Positions 34,634 to 47,400 of a DNA stretch of 64,000 nt are shown piece after piece (position 1 is the stretch's first letter; each line of letters starts with the position of its first letter). Made by a program: the position numbers and the translations under genes. This DNA comes from Nilaparvata lugens. Taxonomy: Eukaryota; Arthropoda; Insecta; Hemiptera; Delphacidae. The stretch covers positions 26,722,549 through 26,786,548 of the forward strand of contig NC_052505.1 of NCBI RefSeq assembly GCF_014356525.2, read 5' to 3'. The notes below the pieces were generated by a model. That model had not been told where the DNA came from. It ran no database searches and was given only the letters and a program-made list of their open reading frames with translations.

Positions 34634-34771
34634 TGTTGCAGATGATATTTATTATTATCATATGATTTCAATACATTAGTTACCAGAACGTTAATAACAG
34701 TCTAGTCTTGAATGTATTAAAATAAAGATGGTTGGTTGATATGAAGAGTATTATTTATTCAATATCTAACA
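34634..34771 (+). repeat. Right LTR of the miniature element
   Basis: 138 bp, preceded by a polypurine tract (34623-34633) and followed by the GTAAC target duplication. Confidence 0.92.
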
Positions 34772-34944
34772 GTAACTAAGTACTCATTTAAGATAGAGAG
34801 CTCTGAATGATTTAATTTTATTCAAAATGTTATGATAAATAAAAGGCAAGTACAAATTTTTCTGTACAATGACTAGATTCGGCAAAAATAGTAGAACACT
34901 GGGAAATGAACCGAAAATATGAGGATTTTGGGGCACTCTGTTAT

Positions 34945-35923
34945 CTATAGTGAGGTTCACGTTATAATGGCAGTGCTTGATTGGCAATGATATTGCTATT
35001 CTTGTCTATCTATTAATGAAGCAGATAGCACTATCTCTCTCGCTATGCTCTGTTGCCAGATCGGCTTTTAAAAATTTAGAATTAATTAATTAATGAAACA
35101 AATATTTCATCTTAATTATGAAAATTAATCAAATATATAATTTCTGTCTTAGTAAAATATAATGATTATTTTAAACGAAAATGAACAATTAATATTACAT
35201 AATTAAACCTGTATCAGCTACTGTCAAGAAGGCATTGACAAGACAGTGAGGATTGGCAACGTTGTTCTTCGATCTTTCTCCACTGCCATTATTGACAAAG
35301 TGAAGTGAGGTCTTAAGCAGTGTACAGATATACGCGCCTCCAACCAGCACTGTACACGCTCCGCCCTCGTTCCGCCATCGCTCCGCCCCCGATCTGCAGT
35401 CGCACCTATCATGAACGTTACGGGAGATGTTAGCTCTTCTCGCGTTCCACTCTTGCTCCCCGGTCGATCATCAATCGCTCTGCTCGTGTGACGTTCGGTT
35501 GCGGAGCAGAGCGAAAGTCTGTATGCACCCTAAGATTCAAGTCGACGGTTTGGCATCTCTCTTAATTTTTAAATGTTGCGCATTTACAGCGAAACGCGGT
35601 AATAGATTTTCATGAAATTTGACAGGTATGTTCCTTTTTTAATTGCGCGTCGACGTATATACAAGGTTTTTGGAAATTTTGCATTCCAAGGATAATATAA
35701 AAGGAAAAAGGAGCCTCCTTCATATGCCAATATCAGAGTAAAAATCAGACTATGGAATTATTCATCATAAATCAGCTGATAAGTGATTACAAAGATGTGA
35801 GGAGAAGCCAGTCTATTGCTGTATTTCCATAAGGTCTATAGTTTCAATCAGATACTTGTGGATGAGAATACTGCGTGAGGTCTACTGTTCACAGAACTAC
35901 TAGTAATGTGGACCTCACTATAG
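34945..35923. mobile_element. Probable TIR (MITE-like) element, family M1
   Basis: The left end reads CTATAGTGAGGTTCACGTTA followed by TAATGGCAG, and the right end reads GTGGACCTCACTATAG, its rough inverse. Related ends bound the elements in introns 10 and 14 of the ATPase gene. A GC-richer block at 35311-35533 (ACGCTCCGCCC, CGCTCTGCTCG) may be a second element nested inside. No transposase is seen. Confidence 0.5.
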
Positions 35924-38030
35924 CACAAGGATATTTTGCATGCAAAAATTGGTTCCAAATATAAATTGTATTCGAATAAATATATCAAGATATCAGAACT
36001 ACAATATACTATTACATGCACTCCCCCTTTTTCATGTATATATTTACTGGACTGAGAGAAGAGATAACATAATAATTTATTACCGTACGCTATATTTCTG
36101 TACTATTATTATTATTCGATGTAATGCTGAATGTTACGTGAGGGAGTTCGACACTCGAGAATGCTCGATGTGATCAGTGAACTCTAAACTAACTGGAATG
36201 GACTAGCAACACAAAAAAAGTGAGGCAGCTGGTAAAGATAGGCAACCCGCATTGCTGTGGGATTCGTTCATTTTGTTACGCATTGGCTCTTATGGGAGAA
36301 TGCATTGCACAGTCTCAATTTCTATTTTATTTCTATATTGTATGTCTTATTCCACGGAAGCGTTATTTTTCCTTTATTAAGCAGTTCATTCTCAACTTTT
36401 TGAGAGCAAAAATAATAAAATAGGTTGAATATTAATAAGGAAAAGAATTTTTTTATTTGTGACTGCAGTAGTTTTAGTATTGTCAACTTTTCACAAGCAT
36501 GGGAATAACTTTGGGCCAGATTCAAGAGAAGCGTATTATTTATTTATTTTTATTCATTTAAGAAGGACAAATATAAACTGTCATGAAATGATTGGGAATA
36601 AAAAAACAGGCTCATAGTCCAATCTCATATTTTTCACAATAAAAGTAGGTAAATAATATAAATTATGATGATTCAATAACACAGGATTATTAAATTATGT
36701 AATGATAGCAATATACTAGGTATTCTGATAACATTTCAAATCAGTGTGGGAGTTTCAGAAATGATGCAAAGAAATCTATGAAGAAACATTATATCAATTT
36801 TATTATAATAATTATGACCATATGATAAGCAAACAGTAAAATATGCTAAATAATAATTATTATATAATTATAAATTATATAAACAATAATACACATATAA
36901 TTATACACATAAAATTATTTTATAATTGTAAATTGAACGATTATTAAATTTATTTGAAATGAGAAGATTTCAAAAATTAATTACAATTCAGCTGATAGCA
37001 ATATCATATTTTTCAAAATAAAAGTAGGTACCTAAAATAAATTATGTCATCTCATGATGATAACACAGAATTATTAATCATTATTGTAAAGCTGTGTTTA
37101 CATAAAATTCATTAAATGTTTATTTTTTCATACTTATAGATTCTATTAGATTATAGTATTATACTATCAGATTCTATTAGTATTATATGCTGCTACTTAC
37201 ACTAAATTTATATTAATACCATAAAAATAATATACCGTATACAAATATTATGATAAATATAGGCCTACTATATTCATTATATGCTGATGCTTAACACCAA
37301 ATTTATATCCATAAATTACATCATACATAGAATGTGTGATAGAATGAATGATAGTCTTTGTAGGGAAACATTCACAATTTCTGCATCAGATATTATTTAT
37401 TCTTTTTTGAATAAGGATTAATTTGTTCTTCAACTATGTTTTTTATTTTAGATGCTATAAAGTAGGCCGAAATTTTCAATAAACATAGAAACTATCACAG
37501 TACGGTACGGTATAACTTACTAGGAATATAACCAAATTTGTTGTTTTATTTTTGGTCAAATAAACTGATCAATATAGAAAGAAGTATTGGAAATGTATGT
37601 AAAACAAAAAGATTTCTTCAAATTAATTAACAGAATAAAAATTTTTGACTTACCTGTGAAATGGTATTTCATTTCCTTTAACATGCCCATTCTTGCATCC
37701 AAATGCAACACAATACATCAACATTTTTCGGTCGTATTTTTATTCAATTCTACGCATTTCACTACAAATACATCACAATATTTAAGAGAAAAGGTTGTGA
37801 TCTAATACTAATAGCCCTAATACTCATTCAAATCCGTTTTTAAACTTTAAAAATGAAAAATCGTACTCAAGAGCTGCAACAGCCTGCTTGAATGTATGAG
37901 TACGAGAGAGAAGGGAATCCCACACGGTATGCCTGTCTCACTCACTCCGCCTTACACACTTTTGGTTGTAGCTAAGCATTGGACAGCCCGTTCCAGTTAG
38001 TTTAGAGTTCACTGGATGTGATATGTCGAG
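35924..38030. other. AT-rich region upstream of the ATPase gene
   Basis: Long runs of A and T (for example 36850-36960) and no protein or RNA gene that I can support. The region nearest the gene, from about 37900, is less AT-rich and may hold proximal promoter elements. Confidence 0.5.
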
Positions 38031-38064
38031 TCAGTTTCGAGACCAGCTGCACACTTGCGAGTTG
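38031..38064 (+). promoter_or_regulatory. Candidate Inr + DPE core promoter of the ATPase gene
   Basis: TCAGTT at 38031-38036 fits the arthropod initiator, with +1 at A38033. At exactly +28 to +32 (38060-38064) the sequence AGTTG fits the downstream promoter element consensus RGWYV. No TATA box is visible at -30. It lies about 385 bp before the first in-frame ATG. It is a motif-based prediction only. Confidence 0.45.
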
Positions 38065-38417
38065 TGTATAATATGCCCGCTGAAATACGGGCACTCGGAT
38101 AGTGTAAATGTGTCTTGCTAAAACCCAAAAGCTCAGCGTATTTTGTATTTTGATTATTCCATGGTCTGTGTTTTCTGTGTAGGGGTAGTTTTGGTTAGGG
38201 ATTTTTAAAAATTCCAAAGACTGTGAAGTGTAAAATTGATTTTGGTATTGAAAAATTAATGTTTGTTGATGTCCTTGTGCTAATTGTGATACGTGTTTTG
38301 TGTGTACAACCTCAAAATTCGTATGCAAGATAAATCGTAATCTCCGTTACGATGTAGAATAGTGATAATTTATTCATTTTTCAAGACATCAGTTAAAAAT
38401 TTCATGTAATTTATGGA

Positions 38418-38441
38418 ATGCCCAATTCTAGGCAGAGGAGA
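38418..38441 (+). CDS. ATP9: ATP9 exon 1 (8 codons)
   Basis: Encodes MPNSRQRR. The ATG has a purine at -3, and an in-frame TAA lies upstream near 38393. The donor GTAAGT starts at 38442. Joining to exon 2 in phase 0 gives an open frame ([13 protein letters not shown]) running into the ATG at 38633. If translation starts at 38633 instead, this exon is 5' UTR. Confidence 0.6.
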
Positions 38442-41400
38442 GTAAGTTGTCAATATTTTTTGGTACCTAGTTTTCATTTTTTGGTGTTGGCAAATAAATC
38501 ATTTTGTTTCCTGTTAGTCATAAATCTTTTTGTTTATTTTTTAACATTTCAAACCTCGGCAAACAATGGCTTTATTTTTGTCTATTTTTGTAGGGGAATC
38601 GTCCGTTTAATTGGGAAGATATCCCACTTGTGATGAATTCAGAAGAAAGAGATTTTGAAACTGACGAAACTGATTATCTTCTACAACCTCCTGAACAACA
38701 CTACATGGGAAGAAGACATCGTAGTAGAAATAACACGATGCAACGCTGCAAGAATTGCTTTCATTTTTTGATGTGTGGGTGAGTTATCAATAAAAAATTG
38801 ATATATTTGTGTCATGAATTACTTTGTTTTTTGTGTTATCTAGGTTAAGTTTTGAACTGAAGGTTTTGACTCATCGACTATCGATTCAACTATACTTATT
38901 GACTATCAAAAGTCGACTTGAACTTTTATCGATTTAATAAAGATTGGATTACGTCATATTATTGACAGGATGGTTGAGCTCAAGTGCTGTGACATACTAG
39001 CTTTAAAATGTTAGTCAGTGTTCATTTTTGTGTAAGTCAAAGTTAAAGGTGTTTATTATCAGAAAGTTAATTATTTTAATAACAAAAATTGCATCTTTAA
39101 ACTGCGAAGTTACCTTCAGACAAATGGCGTCTTCGCCGTTATGTTTGATGGAGATGACCTCTTCCACCACGACGCTGGTTAAGGAGGATATTCCTCTTAT
39201 TTCCAAACCTAAAGAAAGCAATCTATGCATAAGGTTAGTAATTTTAATCAAAAAAATATCAGCTTAGCGCCTTCCACTTTATCGTTTGACAGTTTATAAC
39301 CTGTTGGCTTATCTTACCATTCAACATGTTGATTTCTGCAGCCTACTGACTTGGACACTACTCAAAACATTCTTAGTTACAGTAGTATATTATTATTTAA
39401 TTCTTTTTTTTTGATATTTCGAGTTGTTGTGTTCGAATTAAACAATATGCATCTACAATGCTGAAGTAGCCTAATTATTAAATTCACCATATTTTTCAAC
39501 AACCCAAATTTTCTGTTACGTACGTAGAATTTGTCACCTATCACTTCAGAGAAGGTCTTTCTTGAATTAACTAGATCTAGAATGATGAATCCGTTTTTGG
39601 CTAACTTTATTATAATAGGCTACCATTTATTTTTCAATTCGGGCCATTGCTGTTTTGTTTTTATGTAGCTACCGTATAGCTGTCACTCTAACGTGTGACT
39701 GGTGTAGATAATATTGTGAAACTTACTTTATTAAACAATAGCATCGATTTATAATAATTTAGATCAACAAGTAACTTATTCAAACTAGGCCTACGTATCG
39801 TTCATCAAAGCAATTAAATAGAATCTGTAATACAGAATAATAGTGTTTTTCTATTACTCTAACAGTTGACTTACCTACTCCTATTACTGATGTGTTCCAA
39901 GTTATTAATTGATTGTATTGGCTTCTCTATATCGTGTTAATCACATTCATTATAAGATTCACTTTAAACTGTTGGCCTTCTTCAAGAATAACATTTATGC
40001 TTTCCATATCATTTTATTGTAATGGATTCTCTATATCTTGTTAATCAAATTCATTGAAGATTCACTTTGAACTGTCAAATTTAATCTATGCTCTCAATTT
40101 AACCAATGCTGACAGTCAACTTAAAGCTAATCTCATTTAATAGACCATTGATTCAAACGCTTCTATTGTAAATTAAGGCTAGTATTATGTAAAACGTTAA
40201 AATGCAGAGATTTTAATTTAAAAAAATGTATATTGTGTTGAGGAAACTTAATATTATCTGGAACCTAATTTTGTAATCTTGTTTGTTTTTTGTGTGTATA
40301 GAAATGAATTTGTGAATTTGTAGGTGCTGTCAATGGATATGGAGACGGTGCAGGCGAGAACAAGAGCTGAGGGCGCGCACCCTCACCATTGGCCGACAAA
40401 GCTCCGAAAAATTTCCAGCAAACGTCATCCGCAACCAAAAGTACAACGTCATCACATTTCTTCCCAAAGTAAGTTGAGCTTAATTGCTATTTAAAAATCT
40501 TCTGATGATGCTCTAAAAAATACGGACCTGAATATAGTGTAGGACCTATAAATTAGTAGGAATTGAATATAGGCCTACTGAATTACTGAAGTGTGATACA
40601 GTATTATGAAACTTTCTCCATAATTGAGAGATAATAATAATATCGAGTGACCTGGCTGGCTCAGGTCTGGTGTCAGAGTTTTCAGGTCGCAACTGGTCAA
40701 TTTTAGGGTCTCTGACATGACCTAACGACTACTTTTTAGGCAGCCGGGATCGAGGTCTTAACGTGTCTATCGCAAACACGGATGAGAGATGCTGACTTTA
40801 TTGTCAATTCCACTATTTAGTATCTTACCAGTACTACTTATATTTAATACCATGACTACCATTACCGTAGAAATTAGAATACGGTATAGAGTTGTTCATC
40901 TACGTGTAAAGATGAGGGGAAAATCAGTGTTGAACGTCTGCTAATGCTGTACCATGCAGTATTTGTCAGTCACATTAAGTATGGCGTCTTGATAAGTGGA
41001 CATTCGGCGCATGTAACGAACATTCTCCTGCTCCAGAAAAATGCAAACCGCGTAATGACGTTTAATGAGTAAGATGCTCACTGCCAGCCAATATTCCAGC
41101 GTTTCGGCATCCATACGGTTCATGGCCTTTACATATTGTCATCGTTCCTACATGTCAGGAAAAACACCTGCACATTTACTAGAAGGGAGGAAGTGCATAA
41201 TTACATGGAATTAGAGAGGGTTTAACTTGGATGTGCCGCGCTATCAACTGTCAAGAGTGAAGGACAGTTTTCTAGTGTTGGCTGTGCGAATAAACCACTG
41301 CCTGCCGAACTCAGTTGTGGTGCGCCTATTCAATGTGTTCATTGGAAACTCATTGGAAGTAGCTTCTATCAGAGGATTTTTCAAATGAAAGCTTTGCTGA

Positions 41401-44400
41401 ATTGTGACACTGCCTGCAGTTTACGTACTATGTTTTTATTTATTTGACACGATCCATCCAGGAAGACCTGGCCCTGATCACGACATTGGATATTTGGACT
41501 ACCATAATGGTTAGCTTACCATGACTAACAAGCGTTTGGCGTACTGTAATACCGATTGAGTAAAATTTTTTATCCAAATTTTAGGATTAGGGTATTGAAA
41601 TGTAAGGAAAACTTTTCATTTAGTTCTGTACAGTTTATTCAACTTTTCATCTAAGTTTGGTTTCTTCTATTGCAGGTTCTTTTCCAACAGTTCAAGTTCT
41701 TCCTCAACTTGTACTTCCTTCTCATGGCAATGTCTCAGTTCATTCCGGAACTACGTTTGGGATATCTTTATACCTATTGGGGGCCTCTGGTAAGTAACAG
41801 TCAATATATACATATAATCAAAACCTATTCTTCAGGTGATGGCCCTTGTTTCCCATTCTTCCAAATGGTAGTCAGAGGCGTTACCTATACCAATAGCATA
41901 AGATTGAATTGATATTGCATTATAGGCCTACCTAAATTAGTCCTATAAAGATTACCAAAAATCCAATTGAGGCTAGTATAAAATTACCTCTGCTTTCACC
42001 AATCTACTGGCTAGCTTCCAACTTGGCATCGCTTTTCCTTTTGAATGTTTTTCTTTGAATAGATCTGGCGTTATTGAGTTGTAACTAGATGATTACCTAT
42101 AGTTTTCTTGTTTTGGGGATTTCAATCCAATCGAATTTGTCCAATGTCCAAGGATATTGTTAGTGAGATTTTAGTTATTTTTCTGATCACCAGCAGTTAA
42201 CAGAAAAACTTTGAATTTGCTGTATATCTCAAAGATTATATTCAATTAAACTACAGTGTTATTAATATTCTTAACTTAATCTTGAATGCAAAATTTCCCT
42301 ACTTGTCTGTAACATCTATAGGTCTAGCTTTTCAACATAGCTCATCATAGGTCTTAGCTATACATCATAGATGTTTTATTAATTTTTTGTTTAATTGTAA
42401 GAATCTTCACTAGATGAGATGACTTCCTGGGTTTCTCATATTGACTCCAAGGCTATTTTTACTAACCAAGCTGAGTAGGGAAATCCGCTTATTTATTCAG
42501 CTTGTATCTCTACCATTAGATACTTATAAAAATTTCTGTTTTGAATTATTGTACGTGAATCATTGAGTAAACTATGATACATTAACTTACGTCATTCGAT
42601 GTCTAATTTTTATAAAACTCCTCTTCTATTGTAAATCACTGAAATGTTAGTTCAACACTTATGAACACTCCTTCCTAAACCAGAAATGTCCATCCTTAAC
42701 TTCTATAAACTTGAAGGTGATTTTTTAATAATAATATTATATATTCTTTCATTTTTCCAATTGAAAAAGCTAAATTAATTAGCTTCATAGTTCATTTAAG
42801 AAGTTCATCGCTAATGTGAGTAAATATTGTTCCAAGTAACTCAGTTCAAAAAGGATAAATCATTTTAATTTATTCTTTCAAATGTGTTTTTTCAATTGAA
42901 ATAATTCCTTTTTCATCTATTCATCAATCAAATCTTTCTTCATTTATTAGACTTTCCTTTTTGTTTTTCAGTGATTGGATTTGTAGTTTTACATTCCTTG
43001 CCCTATTACCATAGGTAAGGAAAGCATTGCTTCCGAAAAAAATTAAGGTACCCCAATTTCTATACGTTTCAGGTCCCTGAGTCCAAAATAGTTATTTGTA
43101 TATCTAGAGTGAAAAGTACAACTTTTTCTCCCTGAGGAAAAGTTTGAAGCCCGAGGCGAAGCCGAGGGCAACAATTTCCTGAGGGAGAAAAGTATTTTTC
43201 ACTCGTGATGTACACAACATTTTTATTAATATTCTTAACTTAATCTTGAATGCAAAATTTCCCTACTTGTCTGTAACATCTATAGGTCTAGCTTTTTATC
43301 ATAGCTCATCATAGGTCTTAGCTATACATCATAGATGTTTTATTAATTTTTTGTTTAATTGTAAGAATCTTCACTAGATGAGATGACTTCCTGGGTTTCT
43401 CATATTGACTCCAAGGCTATTTTTACTAACCAAGCTGAGTAGGGAAATCCGCTTATTTATTCAGCTTGTATCTCTACCATTAGATACTTATAAAAATTTC
43501 TGTTTTGAATTATTGTACGTGAATCATTGAGTAAACTATGATACATTAACTTACGTCATTCGATGTCTAATTTTTATAAAACTCCTCTTCTATTGTAAAT
43601 CACTGAAATGTTAGTTCAACACTTATGAACAACTCCTTCCTAAACCAGAAATGTCCATCCTTAACTTCTATAAACTTGAAGGTGATTTTTTAATAATAAT
43701 ATTATATATTCTTTCATTTTTCCAATTGAAAAAGCTAAATTAATTAGCTTCATAGTTCATTTAAGAAGTTCATCGCTAATGTGAGTAAATATTGTTCCAA
43801 GTAACTCAGTTCAAAAAAGGATAAATCATTTTAATTTATTCTTTCAAATGTGTTTTTTCAATTGAAATAATTCCTTTTTCATCTATTCATCAATCAAATC
43901 TTTCTTCATTTATTAGACTTTCCTTTTTGTTTTTCAGTGATTGGATTTGTAGTTTTACATTCCTTGCCCTATTACCATAGGTAAGGAAAGCATTGCTTTC
44001 CGAAAAAAATTAAGGTACCCCAATTTCTATACGTTTCAAGGTCTCCTGAGTCCAAAAAAGTAGTTTTTGGGTATTGGTCTGTATGTGTGTGTGTGTGTGT
44101 GTGTGTATGAGTGTATGTGCGTCTGTGTACACGATATCTCATCTCCCAATCAAATTTTGGATAGAATTATCAGTATTAATAAGTATCTACAATTATTCTT
44201 GGATTGGATAATTATTTTATAATAATCTTGATAATTATTTGGATTATTATTATTGGATAATTTTTTAAATGTCGCTCAGTTCGCGGCAAAAGCGTTACTA
44301 GCGCCTCTGGTGTCTAGTTATAGCGTAGGCTAAGCAGCCTGCGCAGTTCGACATCGACAGTGTGTGTATTGTTGTTTGTTGCTTGTAGTTGTAGTAGTGA

Positions 44401-47400
44401 ATTCGAATTGACGAAAGATCGTTGTTTATTCCTTGAATTTTCTTAATTCAGACAATTTTTGAGCAGATTGTTGAAGCATATAGCCTAATTAGCCCAATAA
44501 ATTTTTGTTTGTCAGAAATTTATAATTCTCTCTCAAAGTTATACCGTAATTGAGTCAGAAATCTCGTTCAATGGTTGTGCTTACAACCAATCATTTTTAC
44601 TTTCCTTGCCCTATTACCATAGGTAAGGAGAGTATTGCTTTCCGAAAAAAATAAGGTACCCCAATTTCTAAATTTCAATACGTTTCAAGGTCCCCTGAGT
44701 CCAAAAAAGTGGGTTTTGGGTATTGGTCTGTATGTGTGTGTGTGTGTGTATGAGTGTATGTGTGTCTGTGTACACAATATCTCATCTCCCAATTAACGGA
44801 ATGACTTGAAATTCGGAACTTAAGGTCCTTACACTATAAGGATCCAACACGAACAATTTCGATCAAATGCTATTCAAGATGGCGGCTAAAATGGTGAAAA
44901 TGTTGTAAAAAACAGGGTTTTTCGCGATTTTCTCGAAAACGGCTCCAACGATTTTGATCAAATTCATACCTAAAAAATCGATATGCTCTATCGACTGCCA
45001 CAAGTCCCATTCCCAATTATCAGGCTTCAGATACAATTTAAACATAAAAATTTAAGTGGAGAAGATTGAGCATGGAAATCTCTTCAATTAATGTTCAGTA
45101 ACATTTTCACCTAATATTGAAAATAAGCTCGAAATGCTAGAAAATAAGATTATTCAATTGCAAACTGTTGGCAACTGTTGATTCTATTAAATCATTCACT
45201 ATGAAGAGATAGCAGACTTCGTGTGTCTGCAGCGCTATCGTCCTGTCACCAGCTGTCTCAGATCTCAGAATAGTAGATTTGATATGCGCGGGAACACTAG
45301 CGTCATTTGATCAATTTTTATAACGGCAAAGAAAGTTGTGTGATTAAGCCACACCAGTTTTTTGAGTATTTTTTCTTTCCTCTTTACTCGATGCCTGCAA
45401 GAGCTCTAGAATAGTGCTTGCTTGAAATGAGTGATGTTAATAAAACATAGATATTATTCCTTGCATTTGTGTTTTTCATTATTAAATTCAATGATATATA
45501 ATTGCTACTTCTGTATTATTGCCTCGCGTAAACTTGAACATCATTTTATTAACTCAATCTAATCTAAAAGAATTGAAGATATATAATTAATATAGATTAC
45601 TGCAACATATTATCAAAGTCAATCATATACCTCGATTTTATTGAACAAACTCCAAGTAGTAAGCAATGCTCAAATAATCAAGAAATTTTATAAACCTAAT
45701 TATGAAAATTGATTTTCATGAGTTGAAATTACCTATCCATTTCAACTTGAAAATGACCTATGGTCGAAACGAGTCGTTAAAATATTTCAAAGTTTTTAAA
45801 AAAGGGTACTACAAGTTTTTATATTGTTATTAATTTGAACAAAAGTAGCCCATATAAGTGAAGTGATCTTACTGTAACTGTTTATTGTAATTGTTTTACT
45901 GTACTTTTTGTGTGCTGTGAATAGATTGAATTACTGCAGCTCACTCTTTAAAATAAGAGCATTGGTTACAGTATTTTGTATTTGTGTTTGTTGTTGAACA
46001 GTGTTTTGTGCTGATGGTGACAATATCTCGTGAGGCAGTGGATGACTTCAGGAGACACCAGCGAGACAATGAAGTGAACAGCCAGAAGTACAAGAGGTTG
46101 GTGCGTGCCAGGGATGGATCGGTCATCACTGAACTCGTTCCCTCTTCCAAGCTGTGTGTTTGGAGATCTTGTCAGTATATTTCAATCTCTAATAGTATAT
46201 AAACCTATTCTGATTAAACATTTTATTAATCAACCCCGTTTCCTCTGTTAAAAGATTTCTCTTCAATCCGTCATTATTCAATTAACTTGGTACATAGCAA
46301 ACAGTCAATATGCTTTGTTACAAAAGTATCTAAATTCATGATTGAATTCTTCAATTTAATCAGGTAGAGGATTTGGTGGATCTAAATTGGTCATTTAATT
46401 GAAATAGTTTGTTTTTTATTTCTCTCATATCCAATGTTCTTTGTACTTAGTATTTCTGAATGCAACTTTTCTATTGTTTTAGAGTTTAAGGGGCGATTGC
46501 TGAGATCGGGTCTGGCTAACCCCGGCGCAACGTTGGTCTAGCGCAACTTTGGTCTCGGCTAAAAAATCGGTTTGCTGAGATCGAGTTTAGCCGTCGGTTA
46601 TCTCTTAGTCGAGAGCAACTTTGATCCCCGGGTTTAGCCAGACCAACGCTCAAGTTTAGCCAGACCGAGGCGCAACTGGAGGAATCCACGGGGAATTATT
46701 GTCGCAATGTTGGCAACAGCCATCTCGAATGCTACTTTGGCTCTCACACACTGTCGTTGCGTATTTTTTTTGCACACTGACACTCAGTCACTCTCCCATC
46801 TTTCGTTTCTTTCTTGTTTTTTTTTCTTCTTCTTCCCCCCTCACTCTCTCTCACCCTCTCTCTTTCTCTGGAAGAAAAAAAAAATCAATCACATTCTCTC
46901 TCTCTCTCTCTTTCCCCCACTTACTCCCATTTTCTCTCTTTTTCAGTCTCGATCCTTTCTTGACCGTCGTTATAATGATCATCTGCGATCAGATAATCTT
47001 CTAAACTATTTCAAATGTCGTTACAGTGAACACATGAACAACTCCTCACCTTTTTGGTGTTCATTTCGAATTCATTTTCATTTATTTCAAAAATTTATTT
47101 TTTTACTAGCGTATTGTCCAGCTAGGAATTTAATGTAATATTTTTTCATTACTAAAAAATAATAGCTATCGCCGCAACACTATGTACAATGCGACATGAT
47201 GCTGCAGTACTCACATAAATCGCCAGTCTCTCTGTGGACTAACATCAGCAAAAAATCTGAGAGCAATCAGCACTTTTCCTCAATTTCAAATTCGGACACT
47301 GTACTGGCCGACTTGACGTATTGGTTCGTAATAATCCAAATATTCAAGATAATCCATTATTCACTACATCCACTCACAACATCACTTCCACAGCAAGGAT

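Larger units (their letters stand above)
34091..34771 (+). mobile_element. Miniature LTR retrotransposon (TRIM-like) with gag remnant
   Basis: A complete 681-bp element. Two 138-bp direct repeats at 34091-34228 and 34634-34771 start with TGTT and end with AACA, and I see only two differences between them. The flanks are GTAAC on both sides (34086-34090 and 34772-34776), a 5-bp target duplication. A candidate primer-binding site (TGGTGCAGTCGAAA) begins directly after the left LTR. The purine tract AAAGAGGGAGA directly precedes the right LTR. The interior encodes a short gypsy-type Gag piece and no pol. It must depend on a full-length relative for mobility. Confidence 0.92.

Noticed and set aside
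39957..40085. GATTCACTTT(A/G)AACTGT motifs, similar to sequences near 1260, 57740 and 60900
   Set aside because: Probably small dispersed repeats, but I could not set ends or a family structure.
46150..46160. Alternative donor (GTTTGG at about 46158) that would restore phase in ATP9 exon 5
   Set aside because: It is a poor donor and would delete the conserved VGDL segment, while GTCAGT at 46171 is a good donor that keeps VGDL if one T is removed.
46699..47138. Long open frames of 100-143 codons on the plus strand
   Set aside because: They lie in pyrimidine-rich low-complexity DNA inside a transposon. The peptides are serine/phenylalanine/leucine runs with no domain.
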